A DNA stretch of 64,000 bases from NCBI GenBank assembly GCA_905479265.1, contig CAJQLX010000038.1, positions 1 through 64,000 of the forward strand, read 5' to 3'. The notes under the pieces were generated by a model. The model ran no database searches, was not told where the DNA came from, and was given only the letters and a program-made list of their open reading frames with translations. This document shows positions 38,052-47,858 of this stretch, piece by piece (the first letter of the stretch is position 1; each line of letters opens with the position of its first letter). Made by a program: the position numbers and the translations under genes. The DNA comes from an uncultured Alphaproteobacteria bacterium (GTDB taxonomy: Bacteria; Pseudomonadota; Alphaproteobacteria; UBA7985).

Positions 38052-39973
38052 TCTATCGCCGAAATGATGTTGTACCGCAAAACCTGAGCTTCGATGTCCT
38101 CATCGTCGGCGGGGGCCATGCCGGTACGGAGGCCGCTGCTGCCGCTGCGCGTGTTGGCGCCAAGGTGGCGCTGGTCACGCACAAATGGGCAACGGTTGGC
38201 GAAATGTCGTGTAACCCTGCGATCGGCGGTTTGGGCAAGGGCCATCTGGTTCGAGAAATCGACGCGCTTGATGGGCTAATGGGGCGCGCGATTGACCAAG
38301 CAGGTATTCAGTTTCGAATGTTAAACGCATCCAAAGGTCCAGCGGTTCGTGGTCCACGGTCCCAGGCGGATCGTCGTTTGTACCGCGAAGCCATTCAGGC
38401 GCTATTGCAGGACGAACCAACACTAACTGTGATTGAAGCGGGCGCAGACGACATAGAGCTGGACGACAGCGGCAGCATTGTTGGACTGCTGACGGACACG
38501 GGGGTCCGGATTGGCGCAGGTGCTGTGGTTATCACCACGGGGACATTCCTGCGCGGGAAAACGTTCATCGGTGATGAGGTGTTATTCGAAGGTCGAGCGG
38601 GTGAAGCGCCATCCATCGCTTTAGCCGATACGATCGAGCGTCTGGGTTTTCGGCTGGAGCGGTTGAAGACAGGCACGCCGGCCCGGCTTGACGCGCGGAC
38701 CATTGGGTGGGCTGGTTTGGATATCCAGCCGCCAGACGATGTGCTGGTTCCATTTTCGACGTTAACCGACGAGATCACGGTACCCCAAGTGGATTGCGGA
38801 GTGACTTTCACAACGCCGGCAACCCACGCCATTATTCGCGAAAATCTCGATAAATCAGCGGTTTACTCCGGCGCCATCGATGGTGTTGGTCCACGCTATT
38901 GCCCGTCGATCGAAGACAAAGTGGTTCGTTTTGCCGACAAATCGCGGCATCAGATTTTTTTGGAGCCAGAAGGGCTGGATGACCACACGGTTTACCCAAA
39001 CGGCATTTCCACATCACTGCCGCGTTCGGTTCAGGCAGCGATGCTCAAAACCATTCCTGGCCTCGAGCGGGCAGAAATTCTGCGGCCTGGCTATGCGGTG
39101 GAATACGATTATGTCGATGCGCGGGAACTGGATGAAACGCTGCAAACCAAGCGCGTATCAGGTCTGTATTTGGCCGGACAAATCAATGGCACCACGGGTT
39201 ACGAAGAAGCCGGGGCACAGGGCCTGGTGGCGGGGGCTAATGCAGCGCTTCAGACTGCTGGTGGGTTGGATCGACTCCGTATCGGGCGCCATGAGGGCTA
39301 TATTGGCGTCATGATCGATGATTTGGTGACGCGTGGGACGACAGAACCCTATCGCATGTTCACCAGCCGAGCGGAATTTCGGTTGCGGCTGCGCGCTGAC
39401 AACGCGGACCAAAGGCTGACGCCGCTCGGTTTGGCGCTTGGTCTGGTCCGTCAAACCCGCCAAGACTCGTTTCACGTGAAACAATCCCTGATCAACGAGG
39501 CCTTCCAGCAGTTCGAAGCCGTGAACCTGAGTCCAAATGAATGGGAGCGGGCCGGTTTCCCGATCAAGCTGGATGGACGCCGCCGAAGTGCGCTTGATAT
39601 GTTGAGCATGAAAACTGTTTCACTCGACCAGCTACAGGCTGCCTTTCCCACCTTGTCTGGCTTGCGTCCAGACGTCGCCGAGCAGCTTGAAATTGCAGCT
39701 GTCTATGCTGGCTATTTAGACCGGCAGGAACGCGAAGTGGCCGCCCTCCAATCAGAAGGCGACGCACGCTTGCCTGTTGACCTCGATTACGGGGCAATCG
39801 GCTCACTTTCCAACGAAATCCGCGAAAAACTAGAGCGCGCACGCCCGGAAACACTGGGTCGAGCCTCACGGATACAGGGGATGACACCAGCGGCCTTGGG
39901 CGCTCTCCTGAAGTACGTTCGTCGCCGGGGCGAAGACCGGCAGGCACTTTCGTCTGACAAGACCGCAGCCTAA
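38045..39973 (+). CDS. mnmG: tRNA uridine-5-carboxymethylaminomethyl synthesis enzyme MnmG
   Basis: 642-residue FAD protein, partner of MnmE in U34 modification. FAD site [10 protein letters not shown] near 18-27, the [17 protein letters not shown] signature near 60, the two cysteine stretches and the C-terminal helical domain ([17 protein letters not shown]) are present. The GTG start at 38045 lies inside a perfect parS palindrome, so the first codons (VKLYRRND region) are fixed by that site. A second parS is at 39469-39482 in the coding part, encoding FHVK. The stop overlaps the rsmG ATG. Confidence 0.97.
   Translation: MKLYRRNDVVPQNLSFDVLIVGGGHAGTEAAAAAARVGAKVALVTHKWATVGEMSCNPAIGGLGKGHLVREIDALDGLMGRAIDQAGIQFRMLNASKGPAVRGPRSQADRRLYREAIQALLQDEPTLTVIEAGADDIELDDSGSIVGLLTDTGVRIGAGAVVITTGTFLRGKTFIGDEVLFEGRAGEAPSIALADTIERLGFRLERLKTGTPARLDARTIGWAGLDIQPPDDVLVPFSTLTDEITVPQVDCGVTFTTPATHAIIRENLDKSAVYSGAIDGVGPRYCPSIEDKVVRFADKSRHQIFLEPEGLDDHTVYPNGISTSLPRSVQAAMLKTIPGLERAEILRPGYAVEYDYVDARELDETLQTKRVSGLYLAGQINGTTGYEEAGAQGLVAGANAALQTAGGLDRLRIGRHEGYIGVMIDDLVTRGTTEPYRMFTSRAEFRLRLRADNADQRLTPLGLALGLVRQTRQDSFHVKQSLINEAFQQFEAVNLSPNEWERAGFPIKLDGRRRSALDMLSMKTVSLDQLQAAFPTLSGLRPDVAEQLEIAAVYAGYLDRQEREVAALQSEGDARLPVDLDYGAIGSLSNEIREKLERARPETLGRASRIQGMTPAALGALLKYVRRRGEDRQALSSDKTAA
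39469..39482. promoter_or_regulatory. parS site 2
   Basis: A second perfect GTTTCACGTGAAAC, extended by A on the right side, within mnmG codons for S-F-H-V-K. It is 1.43 kb from the first site and 1.3 kb before parA. Two intact sites close to parAB are normal for origin-proximal centromere clusters. Confidence 0.93.
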
Positions 39974-40659
39974 TGCCGCGACATTCGACGAGCCGGCCGC
40001 TGACCGTGCCATCGCCTTCAACGCTGTTTGACGAAACCAGCGCACGACTGGGGCTTGAGCCATCGCAGATCGAACAGCTCCAGCGCTATGTTGAGACTTT
40101 GGGAAAATGGCAGCCAACGCTTAACCTCATTGGGCCAAAGACATGGAGCGATGTTTGGAACCGGCATGTTGTCGATAGCCTCCAGTGCCTCGACTATGCT
40201 GATTTACCCGCAGGCGATGGGTCTGGTCACCCAGCGCCTGCACCAAAACTCGCAGACATAGGGACTGGGGCTGGCTTTCCGGGTGTCGTGATCGCAATCA
40301 CCACTGGCTTGCCGGTCACGCTGGTGGAGTCGGACCATCGCAAAGCCGCGTTCTTGCTGGCCGTGAAGTCGTCAACGGGTGCGCCTTTGACGATTGTTAC
40401 CAAGCGGGTCGAAAGCCTGCCGGCTCAACCGCTGGACGTTCTGTTTGCCCGCGCTTTTGCGCCCCTGCCGCGCCTGCTCGAGTGGTGTGCGCCGCTGATT
40501 GGCACGTCGACAACCTTGGTTTTGCACAAAGGCCGGACCGCACCCGAAGAAATCCAGGCGGCACAAGAGTCACACGACTTTGAAAGCGAAAGTTTTCCCT
40601 CGGTTATCGACAGCGACTCCGTGATTCTGCGCTTGCGCAACGTCCGCTCCACGCGCTAG
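39973..40659 (+). CDS. rsmG: 16S rRNA (guanine527-N7)-methyltransferase
   Basis: 228 residues. GidB/RsmG methylates G527 in the 530 loop of 16S rRNA. LADIGTGAGFPGVVIAI is the SAM motif I (near 94), followed by TLVESDHRKAAFL; the earlier WNRHVVDSLQCL stretch is the family signature, and FARAFAPLPRLLEW is typical. The start overlaps the mnmG stop by one base (TAATG). Confidence 0.95.
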   Translation: MPRHSTSRPLTVPSPSTLFDETSARLGLEPSQIEQLQRYVETLGKWQPTLNLIGPKTWSDVWNRHVVDSLQCLDYADLPAGDGSGHPAPAPKLADIGTGAGFPGVVIAITTGLPVTLVESDHRKAAFLLAVKSSTGAPLTIVTKRVESLPAQPLDVLFARAFAPLPRLLEWCAPLIGTSTTLVLHKGRTAPEEIQAAQESHDFESESFPSVIDSDSVILRLRNVRSTR

Positions 40660-40815
40660 GTCGTAAGCCAACGAAGGTTGCGCTCAACCCAGCAGGTTTT
40701 GCCGCCTTGGGCTCGTGATCCACACGCTGAACAAGCAAAACGCGCGTGTTTAGGCGCAAAAAACACCGTTTACGGCCTTAACCAAAACAGCCGATTGCAA
40801 TAGGAAACAACGTCC

Positions 40816-41589
40816 GTGTCAGAACCGGTAATTCTCGCCATTGCCAATCAAAAAGGTGGCGTCGGTAAAACCACCACTGCCGTAAACCTGGGCGCGGCTT
40901 TGGCCCGCAAGGGCAAAAAGACCCTGATCATTGACTCTGATCCACAAGGGAACGCGTCCACGGGACTTGGGATCGCCGCCGATGAGCGCGAGGCCAACCT
41001 CTATGCTGTTTTGGCGGGAACGACTGAGGCGTCGGCTGCCATCCGGCCCACATCTCAAGCAGATTTGTATATTTTACCCGCAAATCAGGATCTTGCGGCC
41101 ATGGAAATTGAGCTGGTTGACGCCGAAGCTCGTCAATTCAGTTTCCGTGACCGTCTGAAGGACGCAGCGCAAGATTTTGACGTGGTGTTGATCGATTGCC
41201 CGCCGGCTTTGGGGTTGCTGACGCTGAATGGTCTGGCGTGGGCGGACCGCGTATTGGTGCCGTTGCAGGCTGAGTTTTTTGCGCTTGAAGGGCTGGCGTT
41301 CCTGCTACGCACGTTGGACCGTGTTAAGCGCGGTTCCAACGCGTCACTCCAGCTGCTGGGGGTGGTGCTGACCATGTATGATGGCCGAAACCGGCTGGCG
41401 CAGCAGGTTGAAAGCGACGTGCGCACCCATTTGCGGGGACGTGTGTTCAAGACCAAAATTCCACGCAACGTCCGCCTGTCTGAAGCCCCGTCACACGCGC
41501 AGCCCATTTTTGATTATGATGAACGCTCATCCGGCGCACTGGCCTATGCCGCGCTGTCGGATGAAATCGCAACCAGTTTGGGCCTGTAG
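40816..41589 (+). CDS. parA: Chromosome partitioning ATPase ParA
   Basis: 257-residue Walker-type ATPase of the Soj group. The deviant Walker A NQKGGVGKTT lies at about 11-20, the DSDPQGNAS motif near 41 and the VLIDCPPALGLLTLN Walker B near 122. GTG start at 40816 follows AGGAA by nine bases. It works with ParB bound at parS (two sites in mnmG) to move the origin region apart after replication. Confidence 0.97.
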   Translation: MSEPVILAIANQKGGVGKTTTAVNLGAALARKGKKTLIIDSDPQGNASTGLGIAADEREANLYAVLAGTTEASAAIRPTSQADLYILPANQDLAAMEIELVDAEARQFSFRDRLKDAAQDFDVVLIDCPPALGLLTLNGLAWADRVLVPLQAEFFALEGLAFLLRTLDRVKRGSNASLQLLGVVLTMYDGRNRLAQQVESDVRTHLRGRVFKTKIPRNVRLSEAPSHAQPIFDYDERSSGALAYAALSDEIATSLGL

Positions 41590-41618
41590 GTCTTGCAGAC
41601 AACCGAAGGAAATCAGTG

Positions 41619-42485
41619 ATGGCGCAGAAAGGGTTGGGCCGCGGTCTGAGCGCGCTTTTTGACGATGACAATGCCGACGCTGTATCGGGGACAACGCCTC
41701 AACTGGTGCCGATCAGCGATCTATCCCCCAGCCCCTTTCAGCCACGACAGGTGTTTGACGCCGAGCGACTGCGCGAATTGGCGGATTCGATCAAATCCCA
41801 AGGCATCATCCAGCCGCTGCTGGTTCGGGACGCCAGCGATGGGGTAAAAACGCGGTTCGAAATCATTGCGGGCGAACGACGATGGCGCGCCGCGCAAAGT
41901 GCAATGCTGCACGAAGTGCCTGTGATTGTGCGTCCAATGGCCGATATGGATGCAGCTGAAGTTGCGCTGTTAGAGAACATTCAGCGCGAAGACCTCAGCG
42001 TTTTTGAAGAGGCTGAAGGGTACAGGCGCCTGATCACCCAATTCGGTTACACCCAAACCGACGTTGCCGATCGCGTGGGTAAAAGCCGGGCCCATGTCGC
42101 CAACGCCCTGAGATTGCTGGTCATGCCCGAGGCCTTGCGGCGCATGGTTGAGGAAGGGCAGCTTAGCGCTGGTCATGCGCGCGCGCTGTTGTCGGTCGAA
42201 AACCCACTGCCGCTGGCCCACAAAGCGGTTGCTGGCGGTTGGTCGGTGCGGCAGCTCGAGCAGGCCGTGCGGGATCTAGCGAAAGCAACCCAGTCGCCTG
42301 CGGCCGCAACGTTGAGCCCGGATGGCCGTGATAAGGATCCCGATCTGCGCGAAGCTGAAGAAGCAGCGACCAATGCGCTTGGATTGGCAGTACAGATACA
42401 AGGCTCGGGGACCAAGGGGCAAGTCCGGGTATCCTATGCCTCGCTTGAGCAGCTTGAGTTGATTCTAGCGAAGTTGGCCGAATAG
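41619..42485 (+). CDS. parB: Chromosome partitioning protein ParB
   Basis: 288-residue CTP-dependent DNA clamp that loads on parS. The Box II region ENIQREDLSVFEEAEGY and GERRWRAAQ CTP/arginine motif lie in the N-terminal half; the HTH (TQTDVADRVGKSRAHVANALRLL) is near 143; a short C-terminal dimer domain ends the protein. I use ATG 41619, eight bases after GAAGGA, over GTG 41616. It follows parA by 29 bases. Confidence 0.96.
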   Translation: MAQKGLGRGLSALFDDDNADAVSGTTPQLVPISDLSPSPFQPRQVFDAERLRELADSIKSQGIIQPLLVRDASDGVKTRFEIIAGERRWRAAQSAMLHEVPVIVRPMADMDAAEVALLENIQREDLSVFEEAEGYRRLITQFGYTQTDVADRVGKSRAHVANALRLLVMPEALRRMVEEGQLSAGHARALLSVENPLPLAHKAVAGGWSVRQLEQAVRDLAKATQSPAAATLSPDGRDKDPDLREAEEAATNALGLAVQIQGSGTKGQVRVSYASLEQLELILAKLAE

Positions 42486-42528
42486 ACCCTGGGTTCCAAA
42501 CCCCAGAACAAAGCAGGTTTGGACCGGA

Positions 42529-43677
42529 TTATACCACGCCAGAGAAAAAGCCCTGCACATGGCTTGCCCCGCACGCCTCTGCAAAGTCCCGTTCTTTGGC
42601 CGATTCTACGCCTTCGATGACACAGCTTTTACCCTGCCTCCGCGCGAAGCTCGTCACCAGCTTTAGCGCACCGAATTGGTCCGCATCGGCGTAGCACCGA
42701 CGAAGCAACGATCGATCAACCTTCAGCCCCGTCACGCTGGGGATGAAGGTTTCGTTGAAACTGGTCAGTCCAGCGCCAAAATCATCCAGCCACCATCCCA
42801 ACCCAAGCCCAGCCAAAGGCGCCAACGCAGCCTTAAGGGGTTTGTGGGCGGCTCGGATGGGCCATTCTGTCACTTCGAAGACGGCCCGGGCGATCGCACT
42901 GGGGTGACGGTCAACCAAATCCTTGAGCAACACGGGCCACTCAGGATCGTGCAAAGTCGTTCGACAAACATTGATACTGAGCCGCAATGTCGGTTCAGCC
43001 ACCAACCGCTGAACCGACCGAAGCAACATCGCCCGATCCAGTTCGGCGAGGGCGGCGTCAGGCTCCTGCCCCGTGAGAACCTGTGCCGCGCGCAGGGTCG
43101 TGCCGCGTTCGTCCTTAAACCGAGCCAGCGTTTCGTGGCGTGAGGGGTCGTCTTTACCGCTGGCAAAAATGCCGTGGTCGACCGAGCTCAGTCGCGCTTG
43201 CTGCAGAACATCCAACAAGGCCGGCTTGGTTTCCGTTTGCTGCGAAGCGACTCCTAGCCCTTCAGCACCTACCGCGCTGACGCGCAGCAACCCGGCGTAC
43301 GGGTCAACACGGGCTGTAGCGAGCATTTGACTCAGAAGGTGGCGAAGCACGTCTGCGTCCATATGTTCGGTGAGGATGTAGTGTGTGACCGCATGGCCCT
43401 CGCCAGATCCATGGCGTTGACCGCCGGTCCGTTCCAGCGCGGATATCGACGCGGCCAAGCTCTGCTCAAACAGGGGCGGTGTCAGGCCTGTGATCGCCAA
43501 ATCAAAGCCCTCAATTCGGGCGATGGCCGACGATGGGAGATTCTGGCCTAGCTCGATGCGCCAGCCCCGTGTCGCGTGGCCCAGTAACAGTTGGGCGCGT
43601 TGGATCGCAACCAAAGCGGCTTGGATGGTCGATGGTTGCACCGCCAGAGTTTCGAGGGAAAGAACGTCAGCTGTCAT
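42529..43677 (-). CDS. EAL-domain protein (c-di-GMP phosphodiesterase-like)
   Basis: 382 residues. The C-terminal EAL domain (about 190-382) has ETLAR in place of the usual EALLR, LSINV (metal Asn), [30 protein letters not shown] and VQGFF. Thus all metal and catalytic acids seem kept, with an A to T change in the name motif, so activity is possible. The N-terminal 190 residues look like a degenerate partner domain (perhaps a ruined GGDEF) but are not recognised. No signal peptide or membrane segment is seen. It converges with parB. The start ATG 43677 is the best of several. Confidence 0.75.
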   Translation of the reverse strand: MTADVLSLETLAVQPSTIQAALVAIQRAQLLLGHATRGWRIELGQNLPSSAIARIEGFDLAITGLTPPLFEQSLAASISALERTGGQRHGSGEGHAVTHYILTEHMDADVLRHLLSQMLATARVDPYAGLLRVSAVGAEGLGVASQQTETKPALLDVLQQARLSSVDHGIFASGKDDPSRHETLARFKDERGTTLRAAQVLTGQEPDAALAELDRAMLLRSVQRLVAEPTLRLSINVCRTTLHDPEWPVLLKDLVDRHPSAIARAVFEVTEWPIRAAHKPLKAALAPLAGLGLGWWLDDFGAGLTSFNETFIPSVTGLKVDRSLLRRCYADADQFGALKLVTSFARRQGKSCVIEGVESAKERDFAEACGASHVQGFFSGVV

Positions 43678-43972
43678 TTGCGCGCTTTTACATCGGGACT
43701 TGCAAAAAGTCAGGGCAAACCGCTTAGAGGACGACCGACTGACTGCTGATATAGATATAATTCGCTTAAAAATCAAGATACCAGTATCTATTTGTCACAT
43801 GGGAGAAAACAACTGTGAAGGCGTGCGAAAACCACGAAATTCGCTGGTGCCTGCCTTACTTTGTTCAGCTTTTCGACACGACGTACCTTATTCTCGCCGC
43901 AAGAATGTTGCCAATAGAGCACACTTAGGCATCATAGACCTAATGAACAAAACCACGCTCGCGGAGATAACC
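43678..43972 (+). other. Promoter region of chvI
   Basis: 295 bases. An A/T-rich piece (43749-43798, with TATAGATATAAT) could carry promoters for chvI and the EAL gene. A reading frame joined to chvI is open through here, but ChvI proteins start later. No other gene is seen. Confidence 0.4.
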
Positions 43973-44686
43973 GTGCAACAGACCATCGCTCTCGTAGATG
44001 ACGATCGTAACATTCTGACCTCTGTTTCCATGGCTCTCGAAGCCGAGGGATTTCGGACGCGAACTTTCTCTGATGGGTCTGACGCCCTGAAAAGTTTGAC
44101 GGTACAGCCTGCAGACTTGGTGATCCTTGATATCAAGATGCCGCGCATGGATGGCATGGAGCTGCTCAGTCGGTTGCGGACGCAAAGCCAAGTCCCTGTG
44201 ATCTTCCTCACGTCCAAAGATGATGAGGTCGATGAAGTTCTTGGTCTGCGCATGGGCGCGGATGATTACATCAAGAAGCCCTTTTCCCAGCGTTTGTTGG
44301 TCGAGCGTATCCGCGCTCTGCTCCGCCGAGACGAAATGGCGGTCGCCACCCCGGAGCGGGAAGTGGGCAATGACGTTCTGACCCGCGGGGAGCTTCGGCT
44401 GGACCCAGTCAAGCACCAGTGCCTGTGGAAGACGGATGACATTACGTTGACGGTGACGGAATTCCTCATCCTCAAGTCGCTGGTTCAGCGCCCGGGCCAC
44501 GTTAAAACCCGCGATCAACTCATGGACGCCGCCTATGGCGAGCACATCTATGTTGATGACCGGACGATTGATTCGCACATCAAGCGATTGCGGAAAAAGT
44601 TCAAAGTGGTCGATGAGAACTTCAATCAAATCGAGACGCTGTACGGTGTCGGCTATCGCTACAAAGACACCGGCGTCGTCGCCTAA
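43973..44686 (+). CDS. chvI: Response regulator ChvI
   Basis: 237-residue OmpR-type regulator. [23 protein letters not shown] is the standard start of ChvI (receiver 1-120, phospho-Asp in [13 protein letters not shown] near 53, Lys in YIKKPF), then a winged-helix DNA-binding domain to the end. The GTG at 43973, six bases after GCGGAG, gives the family N-terminus ([10 protein letters not shown]); ATG 43943 would add ten residues. It pairs with chvG downstream. The system answers acid or envelope stress and host or surface signals in alphaproteobacteria. Confidence 0.93.
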   Translation: MQQTIALVDDDRNILTSVSMALEAEGFRTRTFSDGSDALKSLTVQPADLVILDIKMPRMDGMELLSRLRTQSQVPVIFLTSKDDEVDEVLGLRMGADDYIKKPFSQRLLVERIRALLRRDEMAVATPEREVGNDVLTRGELRLDPVKHQCLWKTDDITLTVTEFLILKSLVQRPGHVKTRDQLMDAAYGEHIYVDDRTIDSHIKRLRKKFKVVDENFNQIETLYGVGYRYKDTGVVA

Positions 44687-44704
44687 ACCGCCAAAAGACA
44701 CGAC

Positions 44705-44726
44705 AAAAAGACCCCGCCGAGGGGTC
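44705..44726 (-). terminator. Minus-strand hairpin with T-run between chvI and chvG
   Basis: GACCCC/GGGGTC (44710-44715 and 44721-44726) with a five-base loop; on the minus strand it is followed at once by TTTTT (44709-44705). It fits an intrinsic terminator facing back into chvI, though no minus-strand gene ends here. Confidence 0.5.
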
Positions 44727-44805
44727 GAGGATTCATGAGGTCTGTGCAAGCTGTCGTCTTGGTCCTATTTTAGCGGCTTCAATGTCTGCAAGATTGGCCT
44801 GATCG

Positions 44806-46500
44806 TTGACCACTGTACCGCAGGATAAGCCCATCAAGAAAACCCGCCGCTCACGATCCTTCGTCGAGCGCTGGGCGTCTATTGTCTTGGGTCGAAGGAT
44901 TCGCTGGCGCCCTCGCGGCCCCGGTTCGCGGTCCTTGGTTGGGCGCATTCTGGCGATCAACATGATTACCTTGCTGATCCCTGTCATCGGATTCCTGTAC
45001 ACCGACCGTTACCGTCAATTCCTGATCGACGGCGAGCTTGAAGCGCTGCGATCGGAAGGGCGGATTATTGCTGTTGCCTTGGGCTCGGCGGCGGTCACTG
45101 GCGAGGGCTCTGACAAACGGCTTGATAAAGACCGGAGCGCGCTGTTTTTGCGCTTGCTCACGATTGAAAGCCCTTCCCGCGCGCGATTGTTCGCACTCAA
45201 TGGCGATTTGTTGGCCGACTCACGCGTGCTGAGAGGCGGCATGGTGCCCATTTATTCGCAGTCCTTGGGTGAACCGAGTCTGATGGAGATTCTCTCGCCC
45301 CGCGCCATCTGGCGCGCTGTGCGCCGCGGGGGGCGTCAGTTCCCGCGCTATATCGAAACCATGCCACAGCGCGCCGACCACTACCCCGAAGCAGCAGACG
45401 CGCTTTTTGGCAAATTCGCCAACGGTGTCCGAGCCGCCGACGGCAACGCGCTTGTCTTGTCAGCGGCGGTGCCTGTCCAAGAATATCGGCGCGTGCTTGG
45501 TGGCCTGATGATCTCACGCGAAACAACGATTGTGGACGAGCGAATAGCCTCGATGCAGACGTTGATCCTTACGCTGTTCTTTATCGCACTGGTGATTACC
45601 GTCCTGCTGTCGATCTACTTGGCCCACACAATCGCCCAGCCGGTGCGGCAGTTGGCCAAGTCTGCGGACTTGGTGCGCCGGCAAAAGGACCGCCGCCATG
45701 CAATCCCAGATTTGTCGGAACGTGGCGATGAGATCGGTGACTTGTCGCTGTCACTGCGCGATATGACCGAAAGCCTGTGGGACCGGATCGACTCGATGGA
45801 AAGCTTCGCCGCTGACGTGGCGCACGAGCTGAAAAACCCACTGACCTCGCTGCGTTCGGCTTTCGAGACGCTTTCAATGGTTAAAGACCCCAAGCAGCAA
45901 GCCGTTTTGTTCGATATCCTCACCCACGATGTGGACCGCATGGACCGGCTTATCACGGATATTTCGGACAGTTCGCGCTTGGATGCCGAGCTGGCGCGGT
46001 CGCACTGGGAAGAAATGGACCTCTATGCTCTGGCGCAAGATGTGGTCTCGCTTCAACACCAAATGGTTGAAAGCGACGTCGAGATCATCTTGGAGCCTGC
46101 GCAATTCCGTAAGCCCGGTTTTTACATTCTCGGCGCAGAATTGCGATTGGGTCAGGTGCTGGTCAACGTGATTACCAACGCACAGACGTTCTCCCCCCCA
46201 AAGGGTAAAATCTGGGTCCGCCTGGTGCGCGACCGGGGGGATATTTTGCTGTCTGTTGAAGATCAGGGGATCGGCTTCCCGGCGGACAAGCTGAACAAAG
46301 TCTTTGATCGCTTCTACACCGACCGGCCCGAGCAGGATGGGTTTGGTAAGCATTCCGGCTTGGGCTTGTCCATTTCCAAACAGATCATCACCGCCCACGG
46401 CGGGAAAATCTGGGCGGAGAATGCGGATCGAAATGGTGAGATTTCCGGGGGTCGCGTGGTGATTCGTTTGCCGGAAATGCCAGAGGATTTCCAAATCTGA
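44806..46500 (+). CDS. chvG: Sensor histidine kinase ChvG
   Basis: 564 residues, TTG start (only start available before the conserved core, so the exact start is uncertain). Basic N-terminus, TM1 about 48-66, a periplasmic sensor of about 190 residues, TM2 about 249-272, HAMP, HisKA with the acceptor in AADVAHELKNPL (near 331) and an HATPase with NVITNAQTF, DQGIGF and GLGLSISKQI. Closely resembles ChvG/ExoS kinases that control ChvI. In Rhizobiales the periplasmic inhibitor ExoR represses it; no exoR gene is in this window. It overlaps rapZ by one base. Confidence 0.93.
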   Translation: MTTVPQDKPIKKTRRSRSFVERWASIVLGRRIRWRPRGPGSRSLVGRILAINMITLLIPVIGFLYTDRYRQFLIDGELEALRSEGRIIAVALGSAAVTGEGSDKRLDKDRSALFLRLLTIESPSRARLFALNGDLLADSRVLRGGMVPIYSQSLGEPSLMEILSPRAIWRAVRRGGRQFPRYIETMPQRADHYPEAADALFGKFANGVRAADGNALVLSAAVPVQEYRRVLGGLMISRETTIVDERIASMQTLILTLFFIALVITVLLSIYLAHTIAQPVRQLAKSADLVRRQKDRRHAIPDLSERGDEIGDLSLSLRDMTESLWDRIDSMESFAADVAHELKNPLTSLRSAFETLSMVKDPKQQAVLFDILTHDVDRMDRLITDISDSSRLDAELARSHWEEMDLYALAQDVVSLQHQMVESDVEIILEPAQFRKPGFYILGAELRLGQVLVNVITNAQTFSPPKGKIWVRLVRDRGDILLSVEDQGIGFPADKLNKVFDRFYTDRPEQDGFGKHSGLGLSISKQIITAHGGKIWAENADRNGEISGGRVVIRLPEMPEDFQI

Positions 46501-47324
46501 TGGCAAAGCGCGTTTTCATCATTTCCGGCTTATCCGGCGCAGGGCGAACCACGGCTTTGGGTATTCTCTCTGATATGGGTTTTGTTGCCAGCGACTCCGT
46601 GCCCGTTGCGCTGTGGTCTGCGTTCGTGCGCGAGAGTAAGGCAGACGATATAGCGTTGGGTTGGCCGCTGACGCAGGACCAAGACCCAGTCTTGCCCGAT
46701 TGGCCAGCGGACGTGCGGGTGCATCACATCTTCCTCAGCGCCGATCCTGAGACGCTGCGACGCCGCTACAACGAATCCCGGCGTGTCCACCCATTTGATC
46801 GCGGACAAGGCCTGCTGGACGCCTTAGAGGCTGAGCAAGCAGCATCGCTGCCGCGTCGGCGTCTGGCGGATGAGGTTATGGACACAACGGGCGTAAAGCT
46901 CACCGATCTGAGCGCTGCGATTTCCGCGCTTGCCGGCCCACAAACCGATCACCTTCAGATTCGCGCGCAGTCGTTTTCCTATCGGTCAGGCTTACCCCTG
47001 GACGCTGATATGGTGTTCGACGTGCGTTGGCTGCGAAACCCACACTACGATCTGGATCTGCGGCCCCGGACGGGTAAGGACAGGGCCGTTGCCGACTACA
47101 TTCGGGCCGATGACGCGTTTGAGGACTTTCAGACCCATTTGCGCGGTTTATTGAGTGTCACTGCGGCGCGGCAGCAGCAGGAGGGCAAGGCCTACTTCAC
47201 GGTGGCCTTTGGCTGCACCGGCGGCAAGCATCGCTCGGTATTTTTCGCCGAACAGGCGGGAGAATGGCTGCGGGCGATGGGCTATGCCGTCAGCGTCGTG
47301 CATCGGGACACCGGACGGTACTGA
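46500..47324 (+). CDS. rapZ: RapZ-like RNase adaptor / nucleotide-binding protein
   Basis: 274 residues; the family (YvcJ/RapZ) couples amino-sugar state to sRNA decay in enterics. N-terminal Walker A here reads GLSGAGRTT (10-18), with R16 where GLSGAGKST has the essential lysine, so ATP/GTP binding is in doubt. The C-terminal RNA-binding part is intact with GCTGGKHRSVF near 239. In most alphaproteobacteria the order is chvI-chvG-hprK-rapZ-PTS EIIA-HPr; here hprK, EIIA and HPr are not next to it, only chvI-chvG. Confidence 0.88.
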   Translation: MAKRVFIISGLSGAGRTTALGILSDMGFVASDSVPVALWSAFVRESKADDIALGWPLTQDQDPVLPDWPADVRVHHIFLSADPETLRRRYNESRRVHPFDRGQGLLDALEAEQAASLPRRRLADEVMDTTGVKLTDLSAAISALAGPQTDHLQIRAQSFSYRSGLPLDADMVFDVRWLRNPHYDLDLRPRTGKDRAVADYIRADDAFEDFQTHLRGLLSVTAARQQQEGKAYFTVAFGCTGGKHRSVFFAEQAGEWLRAMGYAVSVVHRDTGRY

Positions 47325-47547
47325 GTGACTCCAGCACCTTGTGGTTTGGTTGGGAGTCGGATCCGCCTTTGACCCGGCACCATAATGCGCCTCGGTCGAA
47401 TAGGGCGGCGAAGAATACTGGAAACTCAGGGCGAGTTGCGCGACCTTCGCAACCCTGCAAAGCCCGTGCAGAGCGCCAGAGAGCAAAATCGAAAATAAGC
47501 GCTTGATCTATGTGGGGGACGGGGATAAACACCGCTCCATCCCCGGC

Positions 47548-47622
47548 GCGGGTGTAGCTCAGGGGTAGAGCACTAGCTTGCCATGCTAGGTGTCGTGAGT
47601 TCGAATCTCATCACCCGCTCCA
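47548..47622 (+). tRNA. tRNA-Gly (GCC)
   Basis: 75 bases. Acceptor GCGGGTG/CACCCGC, discriminator T, encoded CCA at 47620-47622. Anticodon stem CTAGC/GCTAG encloses loop TTGCCAT, giving GCC. T-loop TTCGAAT is standard. Confidence 0.97.
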
Positions 47623-47858
47623 TTTACTTCCTTGTCGAAGTAAACGAAGCCAGCCGAACAGAAAACCGTCATCGATGCGGTCCGTACACGCCAAGCCTTT
47701 TGGCCGCGGGACCGTGCGCAATCGATTTTTCCGTGTTCTGTGACTGAGCGTTCAACAGCTCAACGATCGACGATAATATGGGGTTGGTGAGGGAAGGTGT
47801 AGACTTCTCAGCGCTGAGGAACCAAGTCTCTTGAGCAATCGCGAAAGGACGGCGGACG

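Noticed and set aside
39607-39622. Additional parS-like site (GTTTCACTCGACC) in mnmG
   Set aside because: The right half is not conserved.
42487-42506. Inverted repeat after parB as a terminator
   Set aside because: The CTGGG/CCCAG stem is short and has no T-run on either strand.
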